From a virus: a DNA stretch of 64,000 nucleotides. The translations under genes were made by a program, and so were the position numbers. Positions 1 through 8,024 of this stretch are shown in pieces; the stretch's first letter is position 1; every line of letters begins with the position of its first letter. The notes beneath the pieces are model-generated. The model saw nothing but the letters and a program-made list of their open reading frames with translations, was not told the origin of the DNA and did not search any database. The stretch is taken from the IMG/VR virus record IMGVR_UViG_3300032893_000006, positions 62,001-126,000 of that record. The stretch is one strand, 5' to 3'.

Positions 1-2
1 GC

Positions 3-203
3 ATTTGTGATAGCGGAAGGAAGGAACTGCCTGTTCTGGAAGTGGTAGAGCGATACAATGGCGCTCAGCCCTTTTGGGGATGCGGAATTAAGTTCCGGTG
101 GTACTTCGGCTCTAGCTGTCAATGTCCGCAATGTTTTCGCATTTACTCTTTTACGAAAACCGATCTCGATGAAAAGAATGTTTGGATAGTCCCGCAAAAT
201 TGA
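3..203 (+). CDS. 3' end of a cysteine-rich hypothetical protein (5' partial)
   Basis: An open frame enters from the left edge and stops at 201-203; 66 codons are visible. The product has two pairs of closely spaced cysteines near its C-terminal half (Cys-Gln-Cys-Pro-Gln-Cys-Phe), as in small zinc-binding domains. It lies directly upstream of the portal gene, where a terminase subunit usually sits, but I see no terminase motif in this fragment. Its start is outside the window. Confidence 0.5.
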   Translation: MCDSGRKELPVLEVVERYNGAQPFWGCGIKFRWYFGSSCQCPQCFRIYSFTKTDLDEKNVWIVPQN

Positions 204-265
204 TGTAAAGTGACTGAGAATACGTCGTCCAGATTCTGGATTTCCGGGGGGGAAACGGAAATGAA

Positions 266-2365
266 GTGCCTGTTCAACTGGAAGCCTATAACAGCCGGAA
301 GGTAGACACGGTTCGTTGGCAGTGTCCTCCTTTCGAATCTTCTCCTGAATCAAGAGTCTCGTGGGTCGAGGACATGATTCAAGAGGGAGAGGGTTTCCTT
401 GAGAATCAAAGTTGCTACAAGAATCTGAGCGAGAGCCTACGCATTTTCGACGCCGTTGTTCGTGCAGACAAGACCAAGTCGACGCTCCTCACGAACGAAC
501 TCAAATACGACATCAGAAAATTCTGCGAGACGCTTGCCGAGGTCCGTGAGATTGCAGGATACGGATCAGATCATCCCGCCTACAAGCCAATCGCGGAGAT
601 GCTGACCAAGGTTGCGAAAGCTGTCTATCTTGAGTCAGATTTTCCGTTCCAAATCCTGAAAGTTTTGCAGTACGCAGCCGTCATGGGTATCGGCTATCTC
701 TGGCCGAAAGTGAAGGCAGATGAGTATGGCTATGGCGAGCGCAAGCTTGTGTTCGAGCCGCTCGGGCTGCTCGATGTCATTCCCGTGCAGATTCCCCGCA
801 GCAATGATATTCAGGATGCATACTGCGTTACCATCTTCGACTACCTGCCGATTGCTGAAGCTTACGGACGTTTCCCGCTGTTTCAAAACCAGCTACAGGT
901 AATCGGTCGATGGAACTACAAGAACCGAATTCAAGCGCGCCGTCAGGATTTTGCGGAGATGCATCGCTACGGAGATCAGAACCGCTCGTTCGGAAACCTA
1001 TACTGCGAGATTCGCTACACATTTGTTCGGGACATGCGCATCAACACAACCGGGCAAGAACTTCCTATGGGGGATGAAGGAACGACGTGGTTCTACCGCG
1101 TGCCAACGGTTGGCCAAACGATATTCGATGGCATTCACAATGGTCTGCCGTCGTTCCGTGCAGCGACGAAGGAAGATTGCCGCGTGTATCCGGGTTTGCG
1201 TTTAATCATCACGTCGACCGGCATCGAAAAGCCCTTGTACGATGGACCAGCATTCGACTGGGATACCAAGATGCCTGTCATTCAGTACACCGTCGACGAC
1301 TGGGCATGGGAGCCTCTTGGTCGGTCTCTCGTTGAAGACGTAGGCCGCATCGAGCAGACTCGCCGCAAGATCGAGAGGAAACTCGATCAGGTCATCACCG
1401 TCACCTTGAACCCGCCGCTTGGCTACAACATGACTGAAACTGGTGGTCCGAAGATCGAGCACTTCGACATCTTCGAAGAGGACGTCCGCATCGGTCTCGA
1501 CGGCAAGCCGAGCGAAACAATTCAGTCGGTGCTTCCGGACGAAGTGCGCCCAACAGAACTTCATTTCAAATTCCTTGAGTACCTGAAGAACGCTCTGCAG
1601 ACTCAGTTAGGATTGCTCGATCTCGGGAATCTCCAGAACATAAAGATGAATATTGCAAGTGATACTGCCGACAAGATGTTGGAATCGATAGGGCCTATCG
1701 CGAAAGGTATTGCCGCGCGCATCGAGAAAGCCAATAAATCTGTCGGTAACCGCGTGAAGTCGCTCATACTTCAGTGGTTCAATGTCCGGCGCATTATGGA
1801 GTACATCGGACCGACTGTGGCCCCGGAGATTTTCGATTTCAATCCCGATGATCTAATTCCGAGCCACCTTCCGGACGAGATGATCGGTAACGCTTTTCCA
1901 GAGAACGCCTCGATGTACTCGCGTCTGGAAAGAGCGCGGTGGTTTGCAAGAAATATTCGTCTGATCTCTGTTCCAAACACGCTTTTGCGGATCACCCAAA
2001 TTCAGCGCCAGTTAATGCTCCTGCAACTAAAGCGTGGCGGAGCGCCGCTGTCGTGGGCGACAGTCATGAAGGAACTCGATATTCCAAACTGGGGCGATTC
2101 GAAAGGCAATACAGAAAAGGAAAAATGGTTTAACGAAGAGCTTGAAATGCAAAAGCTCAAGCTCCTCGCGACTGCGATGGCGCAGCAAATGATGAAGCAA
2201 CTTGGGCTCCAACCTCCGGGAGAGGAAGGTGGCGGTCAAGGCAAAGGTAAGGGTGGCGGCGGCGGTCCCACGGGACGCAAGCCATCGGGCCAGTCTGGAC
2301 CAAAAATAAAGCAAAAAGGTGGTGACGGTGGAGAACCGCGCACGACGATAAGCGAGAGCGGCTAA
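266..2365 (+). CDS. Phage portal protein
   Basis: This 699-residue protein is the probable dodecameric portal that forms the DNA entry and exit channel and seeds capsid assembly. The assignment rests on length, alpha-helical composition, a glycine- and lysine-rich C-terminal tail (about residues 650-699), and position just ahead of scaffold-like and major capsid genes. The resemblance is to podovirus-type (P22/T7-like) portals rather than the shorter HK97 type. It starts with GTG at 266, preceded by a G-rich Shine-Dalgarno at about 246-252; the nearby ATG at 261 is out of frame and closes quickly. Confidence 0.8.
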   Translation: MPVQLEAYNSRKVDTVRWQCPPFESSPESRVSWVEDMIQEGEGFLENQSCYKNLSESLRIFDAVVRADKTKSTLLTNELKYDIRKFCETLAEVREIAGYGSDHPAYKPIAEMLTKVAKAVYLESDFPFQILKVLQYAAVMGIGYLWPKVKADEYGYGERKLVFEPLGLLDVIPVQIPRSNDIQDAYCVTIFDYLPIAEAYGRFPLFQNQLQVIGRWNYKNRIQARRQDFAEMHRYGDQNRSFGNLYCEIRYTFVRDMRINTTGQELPMGDEGTTWFYRVPTVGQTIFDGIHNGLPSFRAATKEDCRVYPGLRLIITSTGIEKPLYDGPAFDWDTKMPVIQYTVDDWAWEPLGRSLVEDVGRIEQTRRKIERKLDQVITVTLNPPLGYNMTETGGPKIEHFDIFEEDVRIGLDGKPSETIQSVLPDEVRPTELHFKFLEYLKNALQTQLGLLDLGNLQNIKMNIASDTADKMLESIGPIAKGIAARIEKANKSVGNRVKSLILQWFNVRRIMEYIGPTVAPEIFDFNPDDLIPSHLPDEMIGNAFPENASMYSRLERARWFARNIRLISVPNTLLRITQIQRQLMLLQLKRGGAPLSWATVMKELDIPNWGDSKGNTEKEKWFNEELEMQKLKLLATAMAQQMMKQLGLQPPGEEGGGQGKGKGGGGGPTGRKPSGQSGPKIKQKGGDGGEPRTTISESG

Positions 2366-2400
2366 TTACACCGTCACCCCCTTCCAATCTAGGAGGATCA

Positions 2401-2637
2401 GTGGCAAAGATTAGAAACATCAAAAACTACTATCTGACAGAAATCGTCTTCGAACCCCCTGTCGACTTGAATGAAGTGCACGACTTCATCAGGCGCAGCC
2501 GCGCGAACGCAGAGCTTGTCGGAATCTTTTCGAATGGCGGCGTGCAGGGCATTACGATGAAGCAGCGCACGCATATTCTGTCGACCGAAGATTCAAAGGT
2601 TCGCGAGATTTTAGGGATTAAAGACATAGAGATTTAG
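2401..2637 (+). CDS. Small hypothetical protein
   Basis: A 78-residue product starts at GTG 2401 with a perfect AGGAGG at 2391-2396. It reads as a mixed alpha/beta protein with no recognised motif, no signal peptide and no cysteines. It is co-directional with the portal gene 35 bases upstream and is followed by a promoter and leader, so it probably ends the portal transcription unit. Confidence 0.65.
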   Translation: MAKIRNIKNYYLTEIVFEPPVDLNEVHDFIRRSRANAELVGIFSNGGVQGITMKQRTHILSTEDSKVREILGIKDIEI

Positions 2638-2687
2638 CGCAGACTAAGTAGTGAGTTAGCGCAGATTAACTTTTTTACGAAAATCTC

Positions 2688-2717
2688 TTGACAACAAAAC
2701 TAGATCGGCTCTAAGTT
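2688..2717 (+). promoter_or_regulatory. Sigma70-type promoter upstream of the capsid genes
   Basis: TTGACA at 2688-2693, an 18-base spacer and TAAGTT at 2712-2717 form a good -35/-10 pair. Transcription would start near 2725, just before the repeated leader element at 2727-2800. Confidence 0.65.
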
Positions 2718-2726
2718 CATTAAGAA

Positions 2727-2800
2727 GAGAACGTGCTCCCCTCCTTGGGATAAAGCGGCGACTCAAGCCACGAAAGACGGCGCTTGAGTTCGCCGTTTTT
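2727..2800 (+). promoter_or_regulatory. Repeated 5' leader with terminator-like hairpin (copy 1)
   Basis: The leader opens with GAGAACGTGCTCCCC (2727-2741). A block at 2747-2768 matches copy 2 (19313-19334) at 21 of 22 bases. The 3' part folds as a GC-rich hairpin (2756-2768 with 2782-2795, two extra Ts) followed by T5, the shape of an intrinsic terminator or attenuator. A gene for a tiny basic protein follows. Both copies sit immediately after a promoter, which argues for attenuation or an antitermination site rather than a random terminator. Confidence 0.6.
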
Positions 2801-2836
2801 CTTTTGCGTGAAAAACCAAAACAAGGAGAGCACATC

Positions 2837-2953
2837 ATGGCACGGAAGAGACATCACAAGAAGGTCGCAGCGATGCACGCGGTTTCAGCCAAGAAGCATG
2901 GCCGTAAGCACGGCGGCAAGAAGCACGCGAAGAAGACCATCACCAAGGCGTAA
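2837..2953 (+). CDS. Very basic 38-residue protein
   Basis: ATG 2837 has AAGGAG upstream at 2823-2828. Lys, Arg and His make up about half of the product and acidic residues are absent, so it must bind nucleic acid or another polyanion if made. It is the first gene after leader copy 1. Similar tiny basic proteins follow leader copy 2 at 19378-20309. A DNA-condensing or virion-packaged role is a guess from composition. Confidence 0.6.
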   Translation: MARKRHHKKVAAMHAVSAKKHGRKHGGKKHAKKTITKA

Positions 2954-2991
2954 TCACAGCCCACACCTCGAAAGAACAAGGGAGAAACACA

Positions 2992-3294
2992 GTGGGTACC
3001 AGTCCTACGCCTATGCCGGATCAGGGTCAAGGTGCCGCCCCTCAGGGCGGCACTCCACCTGATAACTCGTCGCAGACACCAGCGTCTGCCACATCTCAGT
3101 CTCCATCTCAGGCTCCAGCGAATCAGTTACAGATGATTTTGGCGCAGTGGTACAAGGCCGCGAAAGATATGGCCGGTGCTGACCCACGCCTCGCATCCGG
3201 TGCACAGAAAGTTGCGGATGGAATTCATGAGATGCAGCAGGCTATCGTGGTGCCGCAGCAGCCTACTCCAACGCAGCAGCAACCAACCTACTAA
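2992..3294 (+). CDS. Pro/Gln-rich small protein of the capsid operon
   Basis: A 100-residue product starts at GTG 2992 with GGGAGA upstream. Residues 1-45 and the last 12 are low-complexity Pro, Gln, Ser and Thr; the middle (about 48-85) is a predicted helix. Small proteins of this shape are common between portal and scaffold genes, but I recognise no specific family. Confidence 0.6.
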   Translation: MGTSPTPMPDQGQGAAPQGGTPPDNSSQTPASATSQSPSQAPANQLQMILAQWYKAAKDMAGADPRLASGAQKVADGIHEMQQAIVVPQQPTPTQQQPTY

Positions 3295-3312
3295 GTCTGA
3301 TTCCGGGAGAAC

Positions 3313-4326
3313 ATGACTATGCCAACAGTCGCAGAAGTCTTGAAACAATCTGGATTTTCCGATGAGGAAATCGCAAAGCTTGATGGTCGTGTAAGCACCG
3401 CGTTCAGCGGAGTGCTGAGCAGCGCCGAGGCCGAAAAGAAGGCAGCAGCGGATGCGCTCGCCAAGGCCGAAGAAACACGGAAAGCAGCGGAAGCTGCAGA
3501 AGTTGAAGCTCGCAAGCGTGCTGAGAAAGCTGAACTTGTAGAGCGTTCGAACAAAGAGTTCTACGACGGCAACATCGTACCTGCATTGAATTCTTGGGAG
3601 GATCGCTGGAAGCAGATGGAGATTGAATCGACAAAAAAGGAAGCTGAGATCGCGTTTTACAAGACTCAGCTTGATGGAGCCAAGAAGAGCGGCTTCATCA
3701 CAGGCGATATTCCGGCCTTCACGTTCACTCCTCCTGCCACGATCCCGGGTGCACCGCAAAATCCCGCGCAGCCCCGCGATTCGCAAGGCCGTTATACCCC
3801 CGGAGTTCCGGGAAGCACTCCCGGGAGCCCGACTCTGATCGACGATGTGCGCAGCGCCCTGTCCGACACCACATGGACCCTGCAGCAGTATCAAAAGCTT
3901 TATGGCCAGATGTACCCGGGCGATGCGATGGAGGATGCTCGCGAGGCCGCAGCGTTGAAGTTGCCGTACCGCGATCACGTCTCACGTAAGTACAAGTTCA
4001 ACGAGCGCGCGCAGGAACTTCAGTTGGAAGCGCAGAAAAGGCACGATGAAGAAGTTCGCTCGGCAGTTGCAAAGGAGTACGAGGACAAACTGAAGCAGGC
4101 GCAGGAAACTGCCAAGGCCGACCTTGAGAAGCAGCGTCGTGAGTGGGCTGAACGCACCGGCAGCAATCCGGATGTGCGCAGCACTGAACCTTCGAGAATG
4201 CAGGAAGTTCAGCGCGCCGTAAAGGAAGGTACTCGTCCCGATCCATTGACTTTGAACTCTCGCGAGCGCACCAAGGTGACTCGCCAGCAGATCAATGAAC
4301 GAATTTCGGCGGATAGCGCAGCTTAA
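3313..4326 (+). CDS. Scaffolding-like coiled-coil protein
   Basis: This 337-residue protein lies directly before the major capsid gene, the usual place for a scaffold. Residues about 35-120 and 225-285 are long Ala/Lys/Glu-rich coiled coils; the middle (about 135-180) is Pro/Gly-rich and flexible. GGAG at 3305-3308 supports ATG 3313; ATG 3319 is also possible. Scaffolds guide coat assembly and leave or are degraded before DNA packaging. No protease domain is visible. Confidence 0.65.
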   Translation: MTMPTVAEVLKQSGFSDEEIAKLDGRVSTAFSGVLSSAEAEKKAAADALAKAEETRKAAEAAEVEARKRAEKAELVERSNKEFYDGNIVPALNSWEDRWKQMEIESTKKEAEIAFYKTQLDGAKKSGFITGDIPAFTFTPPATIPGAPQNPAQPRDSQGRYTPGVPGSTPGSPTLIDDVRSALSDTTWTLQQYQKLYGQMYPGDAMEDAREAAALKLPYRDHVSRKYKFNERAQELQLEAQKRHDEEVRSAVAKEYEDKLKQAQETAKADLEKQRREWAERTGSNPDVRSTEPSRMQEVQRAVKEGTRPDPLTLNSRERTKVTRQQINERISADSAA

Positions 4327-4361
4327 TAACTGCGCACCAATAAAGGTAACAGGAGACACAA

Positions 4362-5624
4362 ATGCCAAACGATCCACTGCTGAATGAAATAGACGCCTCT
4401 AACCTACAGGCGGTGAGGATCGACGTTGTATTCAACAACTTCTTCGTTGGATACCCGTTCCTCGAAAAACTTCGTCGTGTGGGTGTGGCTGATCCATTCC
4501 TTGGCGGCTCGGCGATGCAGGAAGGCATCCTTTACGGTCGTGCACAGGGCGCAGCCGTGAATCCCGGCCAGACTGTCACGGTAACGCGTCAGCAGATCAA
4601 CACCGGCATGAAGTTCCAACCGAAGGCATACGCCTCGTGGTTCCCGATGGATGACTGGGAACTGGATGACGGCTCCGGAACTGGTGGTGTCATCAACTCC
4701 GGCCCACCGCGCATCGTGGACGAGTACCAGCTTTGGATGGAAAACCTCGTCATGCAGATCAACACGATGCTTGAGATGGACGCGTTCCGTCACGGGCAGA
4801 GTGCCTCGGCAACCGTTACCGACAACCGCATCAAGGCCAGCAACGGCATGGACGAAGCCCTCAACAACGGTATCGACCCGTCCGTCTACGGCAACCGGTA
4901 CACGACGTACGGTGCACAGCAGCGCAATGGCAACATCGGTATTGCGTTGAATTCGACACCTCTTTATCTCGGCACAAATCCCGGCGTCTTCAATGGCACC
5001 GGAACCAGCAGCCCCGGCCAGATCGGTATGCCGCAGTTGCATCAGCTTTGGGATCAGTGCCGCATTACCGGTGGACAGCCGACTCTTGGCATCACCAACG
5101 TCTTCGGTTTCAAGGCAATCTGCGTGGCGCTCGATCAGCAACGCCGCGACGTGAACCTAACCAAGCACGATCTTCGTTGGGACGCTTTCAGTTTCAACGG
5201 CGTAGATATCTACACCGATCCGCTGGCACCTTCAGCGCAGGCGCAGAACTACATCCCGTTGGGTCCGAATCCCGGACCGGCAAGCAACACCACGCTGGTT
5301 GACGGTGTTGGCTCGAACACCACCACAATTTCATTCCAGACGCCGCAGTTTACGAACCCGACGACGAATGCTGCAGTCAACTTCTCGCCGACCGGTTCTG
5401 GATTGCCGTCACTGACCACAATCCAGCCGTCCGAGGTGCTCTACTTTCTCGAACCGGAGAGCTTCTTCCTTCGCACGACCAACAAGCGTGGCTGGAACTT
5501 TGGCGTTCGTCGGGCACCAATGCCGAATAACGTCAGCATCGACGCGATCTTCATGCGCTTGGGTACGAACCTGTACAACACGCAACCGCGTCACTCGGCA
5601 TACGCATTCGGCTTCACGGCCTAA
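4362..5624 (+). CDS. Major capsid protein
   Basis: This 420-residue protein fits an HK97-fold coat protein by length, position after the scaffold-like gene, and features such as an N-terminal helix, an acidic Met-Asp-Asp-Trp-Glu loop near residue 97 and an extended Gly/Ser/Thr-rich region at about 300-360. GGAGA precedes ATG 4362. Capsid-associated genes follow on the same strand with short gaps. The family is inferred from context and composition, not alignment. Confidence 0.75.
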   Translation: MPNDPLLNEIDASNLQAVRIDVVFNNFFVGYPFLEKLRRVGVADPFLGGSAMQEGILYGRAQGAAVNPGQTVTVTRQQINTGMKFQPKAYASWFPMDDWELDDGSGTGGVINSGPPRIVDEYQLWMENLVMQINTMLEMDAFRHGQSASATVTDNRIKASNGMDEALNNGIDPSVYGNRYTTYGAQQRNGNIGIALNSTPLYLGTNPGVFNGTGTSSPGQIGMPQLHQLWDQCRITGGQPTLGITNVFGFKAICVALDQQRRDVNLTKHDLRWDAFSFNGVDIYTDPLAPSAQAQNYIPLGPNPGPASNTTLVDGVGSNTTTISFQTPQFTNPTTNAAVNFSPTGSGLPSLTTIQPSEVLYFLEPESFFLRTTNKRGWNFGVRRAPMPNNVSIDAIFMRLGTNLYNTQPRHSAYAFGFTA

Positions 5625-5642
5625 GAAACAGGAGACGCATTC

Positions 5643-6521
5643 ATGCCACTTCAGCAAATTCTTCCAACTTGGCTCGCTCTCAATAACGCGAACTTCACTT
5701 CGCAGAGCGGTATGCAAGACCCAGTCTCCGGCCAGCCGTACAATGCTGGCGGTTTGAATCTCGGCGACTACTTCGACGTGACGAATGACGAGGCAGCGTC
5801 GGCGTCGTATCAGTCGAACGGTATCCTTTACGAAGGCCGTTATCGTCTGGTGCAGGTTGACTCGGGAGCAACTGCTGCGAACGTGAAGACTGGCACAGTT
5901 GGTTATGTTCGCGCGGGAAGCACAGTAAAGAGCGCAGTCATTACCAACGCGGGCTCAGGCGGCACGGCTGGCAGCTACACCGTGAACGCGACGGCGGGAA
6001 GCGGTGGCGGCTCTGGAGCGCAGATCAGCGTCACTGTTGGTTCATCTGGAACAGTCACTTCCGTCTCGGTTATCAATCCGGGATACGGCTATGTGTCTGC
6101 GCCAAGCTTCAACGTGGCGACGCCGACCGGCGCAAGCGGCGCAACTGTTGCAGCGCAGCTTGGTATCTCGGTCAACGTGGTTACCAGTGGCGACGTGGCC
6201 TACAGTGGCCTGTCAAACTCGGCACTCGCAGGGATCGGCCTCGTTCGCCCAGTGGTCTTCCTGAACTCGATCACGCCGGGTAACTACGGCTTTGTTCAAG
6301 AACTGGGAACAGCGACAGTGCTTGGATCGAGCAACCTTTCCGACAAAACGATTGCAGACTACGTCGACTACGACACATCTGCAAACAACGGAACCGTGAC
6401 TACGAGAACGTCCCCAACAAACAGCCCGATTGGCAAGACGATTGGAAACGCAATCGACACGCCACAGACGTCGCTGTTGTTTAAGGCGATTCTGAACAAC
6501 GTTCCTGTCGTTCAAGAATAA
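5643..6521 (+). CDS. Capsid decoration or head-fibre protein with Gly-rich module
   Basis: A 292-residue protein follows the coat gene. Residues about 95-185 form a Gly/Ser/Thr-rich beta module ending in Gly-Tyr-Gly-Tyr-Val-Ser-Ala-Pro. Versions of this module also occur in the products of 8025-9293 and 11819-15403. The N-terminal 90 residues look like a separate globular domain. Position suggests a capsid-surface protein. AGGAGA precedes ATG 5643. Confidence 0.55.
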   Translation: MPLQQILPTWLALNNANFTSQSGMQDPVSGQPYNAGGLNLGDYFDVTNDEAASASYQSNGILYEGRYRLVQVDSGATAANVKTGTVGYVRAGSTVKSAVITNAGSGGTAGSYTVNATAGSGGGSGAQISVTVGSSGTVTSVSVINPGYGYVSAPSFNVATPTGASGATVAAQLGISVNVVTSGDVAYSGLSNSALAGIGLVRPVVFLNSITPGNYGFVQELGTATVLGSSNLSDKTIADYVDYDTSANNGTVTTRTSPTNSPIGKTIGNAIDTPQTSLLFKAILNNVPVVQE

Positions 6522-6527
6522 ATACCG

Positions 6528-6560
6528 CGAGAGGAGAGAAATGCTTTTTCTCTCCTCTCG
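6528..6560 (+). repeat. Perfect 14-bp inverted repeat between capsid genes
   Basis: Bases 6528-6541 pair perfectly with 6547-6560 around a 5-base loop. There is no T-run after the stem, so it is not a classical intrinsic terminator. It may stabilise the 3' end of the capsid messages or partly insulate the next gene. Confidence 0.6.
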
Positions 6561-6574
6561 AATGCGGAGCTTCG

Positions 6575-6946
6575 ATGCAGGTGTGCAACAACATCCCGAC
6601 TATCGTCTACCAGAACTCATGGCTCAGTCAGACTTCGGCCATCGGTAGTTCTGGTAGTCCGCAAAGCTTGTATACATTCTCAAGCACCGGGCAATACAGA
6701 GTGTCAATTACACTTGAGGTTGTGTCCAGTTCCGGGTCACCAACAGTCACGCTTCACTTTTGGCCGGAGTATGCTCAGGTTGCAGGTGTGCAGGCTAATC
6801 CATCATCGCCGATGAATGACGTAAGTTCCGGAAGCAGTTTTTCTCTAGTGGCATCAAGCGGACAGATCGCTGACTTCTACACCGTGATCTCGGGCAGTGG
6901 CCTAAGCTACTACAACCTGTACATCACTATTGAGCAACTTCAGTAA
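6575..6946 (+). CDS. Small beta-rich virion protein
   Basis: A 123-residue product reads as a Ser/Gly-rich beta sandwich. Its last residues (Tyr-Tyr-Asn-Leu-Tyr-Ile-Thr-Ile-Glu-Gln-Leu-Gln) resemble the C-terminus of the product of 26945-28117, suggesting a shared domain. GGAG at 6566-6569 supports ATG 6575. A capsid or fibre accessory role is inferred from position. Confidence 0.55.
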   Translation: MQVCNNIPTIVYQNSWLSQTSAIGSSGSPQSLYTFSSTGQYRVSITLEVVSSSGSPTVTLHFWPEYAQVAGVQANPSSPMNDVSSGSSFSLVASSGQIADFYTVISGSGLSYYNLYITIEQLQ

Positions 6947-6958
6947 GGAGTAGTAACT

Positions 6959-7309
6959 ATGCAGATTACGATGTTGACGACGCCGAGCACGAACAGTGGG
7001 CTGTACCCGGATTTTATCGGCAAGCGCAGCATGTTCGTCGGTGTCGGCACAGGACCGGCAAGTTACACTGCTGGAACGCCTGATCCAGTATCGTTGAACG
7101 TGACCCCGTTCTATATTGATGCAATGTTGAGCGGGGGAACTATGGACACGACCGGAAACTACATGGTCTTGTTCTACAACAAAACGACAGGCACTCGGCA
7201 GACGTGGTACGCACGATATTTTCACCTGAGTGCTGGAGCGTTCACAGAATACACCGGCAACCTGAGTGCGATTCTGTTTCAAGTTGGAGGCATCGGAGGA
7301 CAGTTCTAA
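6959..7309 (+). CDS. Hypothetical virion-associated protein
   Basis: A 116-residue product starts at ATG 6959 with AAGGAG at 6945-6950, 12 bases after the previous stop. It is mostly beta with aromatic residues and has no recognised motif. It ends the first structural block, just before a terminator shared with an antisense HNH gene. Confidence 0.55.
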   Translation: MQITMLTTPSTNSGLYPDFIGKRSMFVGVGTGPASYTAGTPDPVSLNVTPFYIDAMLSGGTMDTTGNYMVLFYNKTTGTRQTWYARYFHLSAGAFTEYTGNLSAILFQVGGIGGQF

Positions 7310-7343
7310 AAGCCTCCCAAACCAGTCTTCTCCCGGAGACAAA

Positions 7344-7381
7344 AAACGCCCTCTAGCGGAGCAATCTGCGGAGGGCGTTTT
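7344..7381. terminator. Bidirectional terminator between convergent genes
   Basis: An inverted repeat with 11-base arms reading AAAACGCCCTC and GAGGGCGTTTT carries A and T tracts on the two sides, so it can terminate transcription both ways. It separates the gene ending at 7309 from the antisense endonuclease gene that stops at 7384. Confidence 0.75.
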
Positions 7382-7383
7382 GA

Positions 7384-7947
7384 TTAGCGAGAAAAACTAT
7401 CATCGCTGTAGTTAGATCGAGGAAAATTTAATTGAGAGAATTCGCCAAAATATCGAAAGGCAGCGCGATCATAGGCGACCGCAGCTTCTACCTTGGATAC
7501 ATAGTGCCCGAGGTGGTGGACTTTGCCTCGGACTTTTATCATTGCTTCAAATTTCCCATTTCGGAGAAGTTGGACGCCTTTGTACCCCGTTTTATTGTTC
7601 GCGCGCTTCGCACAGTTTGCGCCATTCTGAGAAACAGTACCGGGGCGCAAGTTCTCATCTCGATTGTCAAGGCCATCGCCGTTCTTGTGATCGATGGTTG
7701 GCGAGATGAAGTCATTGGTGATGAAGCGATGCATCGTGATTCGTTTTTCTTTTCCAGCTACAGACATTTTTCGCATCGCATACCAGCCGCGTCCTTTTCG
7801 ATCAAGTTCTGCGGTCCAGTTGAACTGATTGACCAGTTCATATCGATGTGCACTGACCAACGCGTTCTTGCCTTGGGACAATGGAACGATGCGGTAGGAT
7901 GGGTCAAGCGGCTGCTCGACAACGTGTCTCACCACGGTGCGCTTCAT
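7384..7947 (-). CDS. HNH homing endonuclease with AP2 DNA-binding domain (1)
   Basis: The 187-residue protein has an HNH-type core (about residues 85-110: Ile-Asp-His-Lys-Asn-Gly-Asp-Gly-Leu-Asp-Asn-Arg) followed by an AP2-like domain (Gly-Tyr-Lys-Gly-Val, then Gly-His-Tyr and a helix with Ala-Ala-Val-Ala-Tyr-Asp-Arg-Ala-Ala). This architecture marks free-standing phage homing endonucleases. It lies antisense between structural genes, as expected for a selfish insertion. It has the same architecture as 9285-9827. Confidence 0.85.
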   Translation of the reverse strand: MKRTVVRHVVEQPLDPSYRIVPLSQGKNALVSAHRYELVNQFNWTAELDRKGRGWYAMRKMSVAGKEKRITMHRFITNDFISPTIDHKNGDGLDNRDENLRPGTVSQNGANCAKRANNKTGYKGVQLLRNGKFEAMIKVRGKVHHLGHYVSKVEAAVAYDRAAFRYFGEFSQLNFPRSNYSDDSFSR

Positions 7948-8024
7948 GATCTCTCCATCACAGAGATTGTGCGGCAGGTGGCCGCTTTAGATTCCTCTCA
8001 GTGTAGCAGACTGGAGGCAATCTA

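Noticed and set aside
3127-3978. A 283-codon minus-strand frame under the scaffold gene
   Set aside because: It is antisense to a well-supported gene, with a Cys/Leu/Arg-rich shadow product and no ribosome site or context.
4404-5141. A 245-codon minus-strand frame under the major capsid gene
   Set aside because: It is a shadow of the capsid gene's codon bias; no upstream ribosome site and no recognisable motif.
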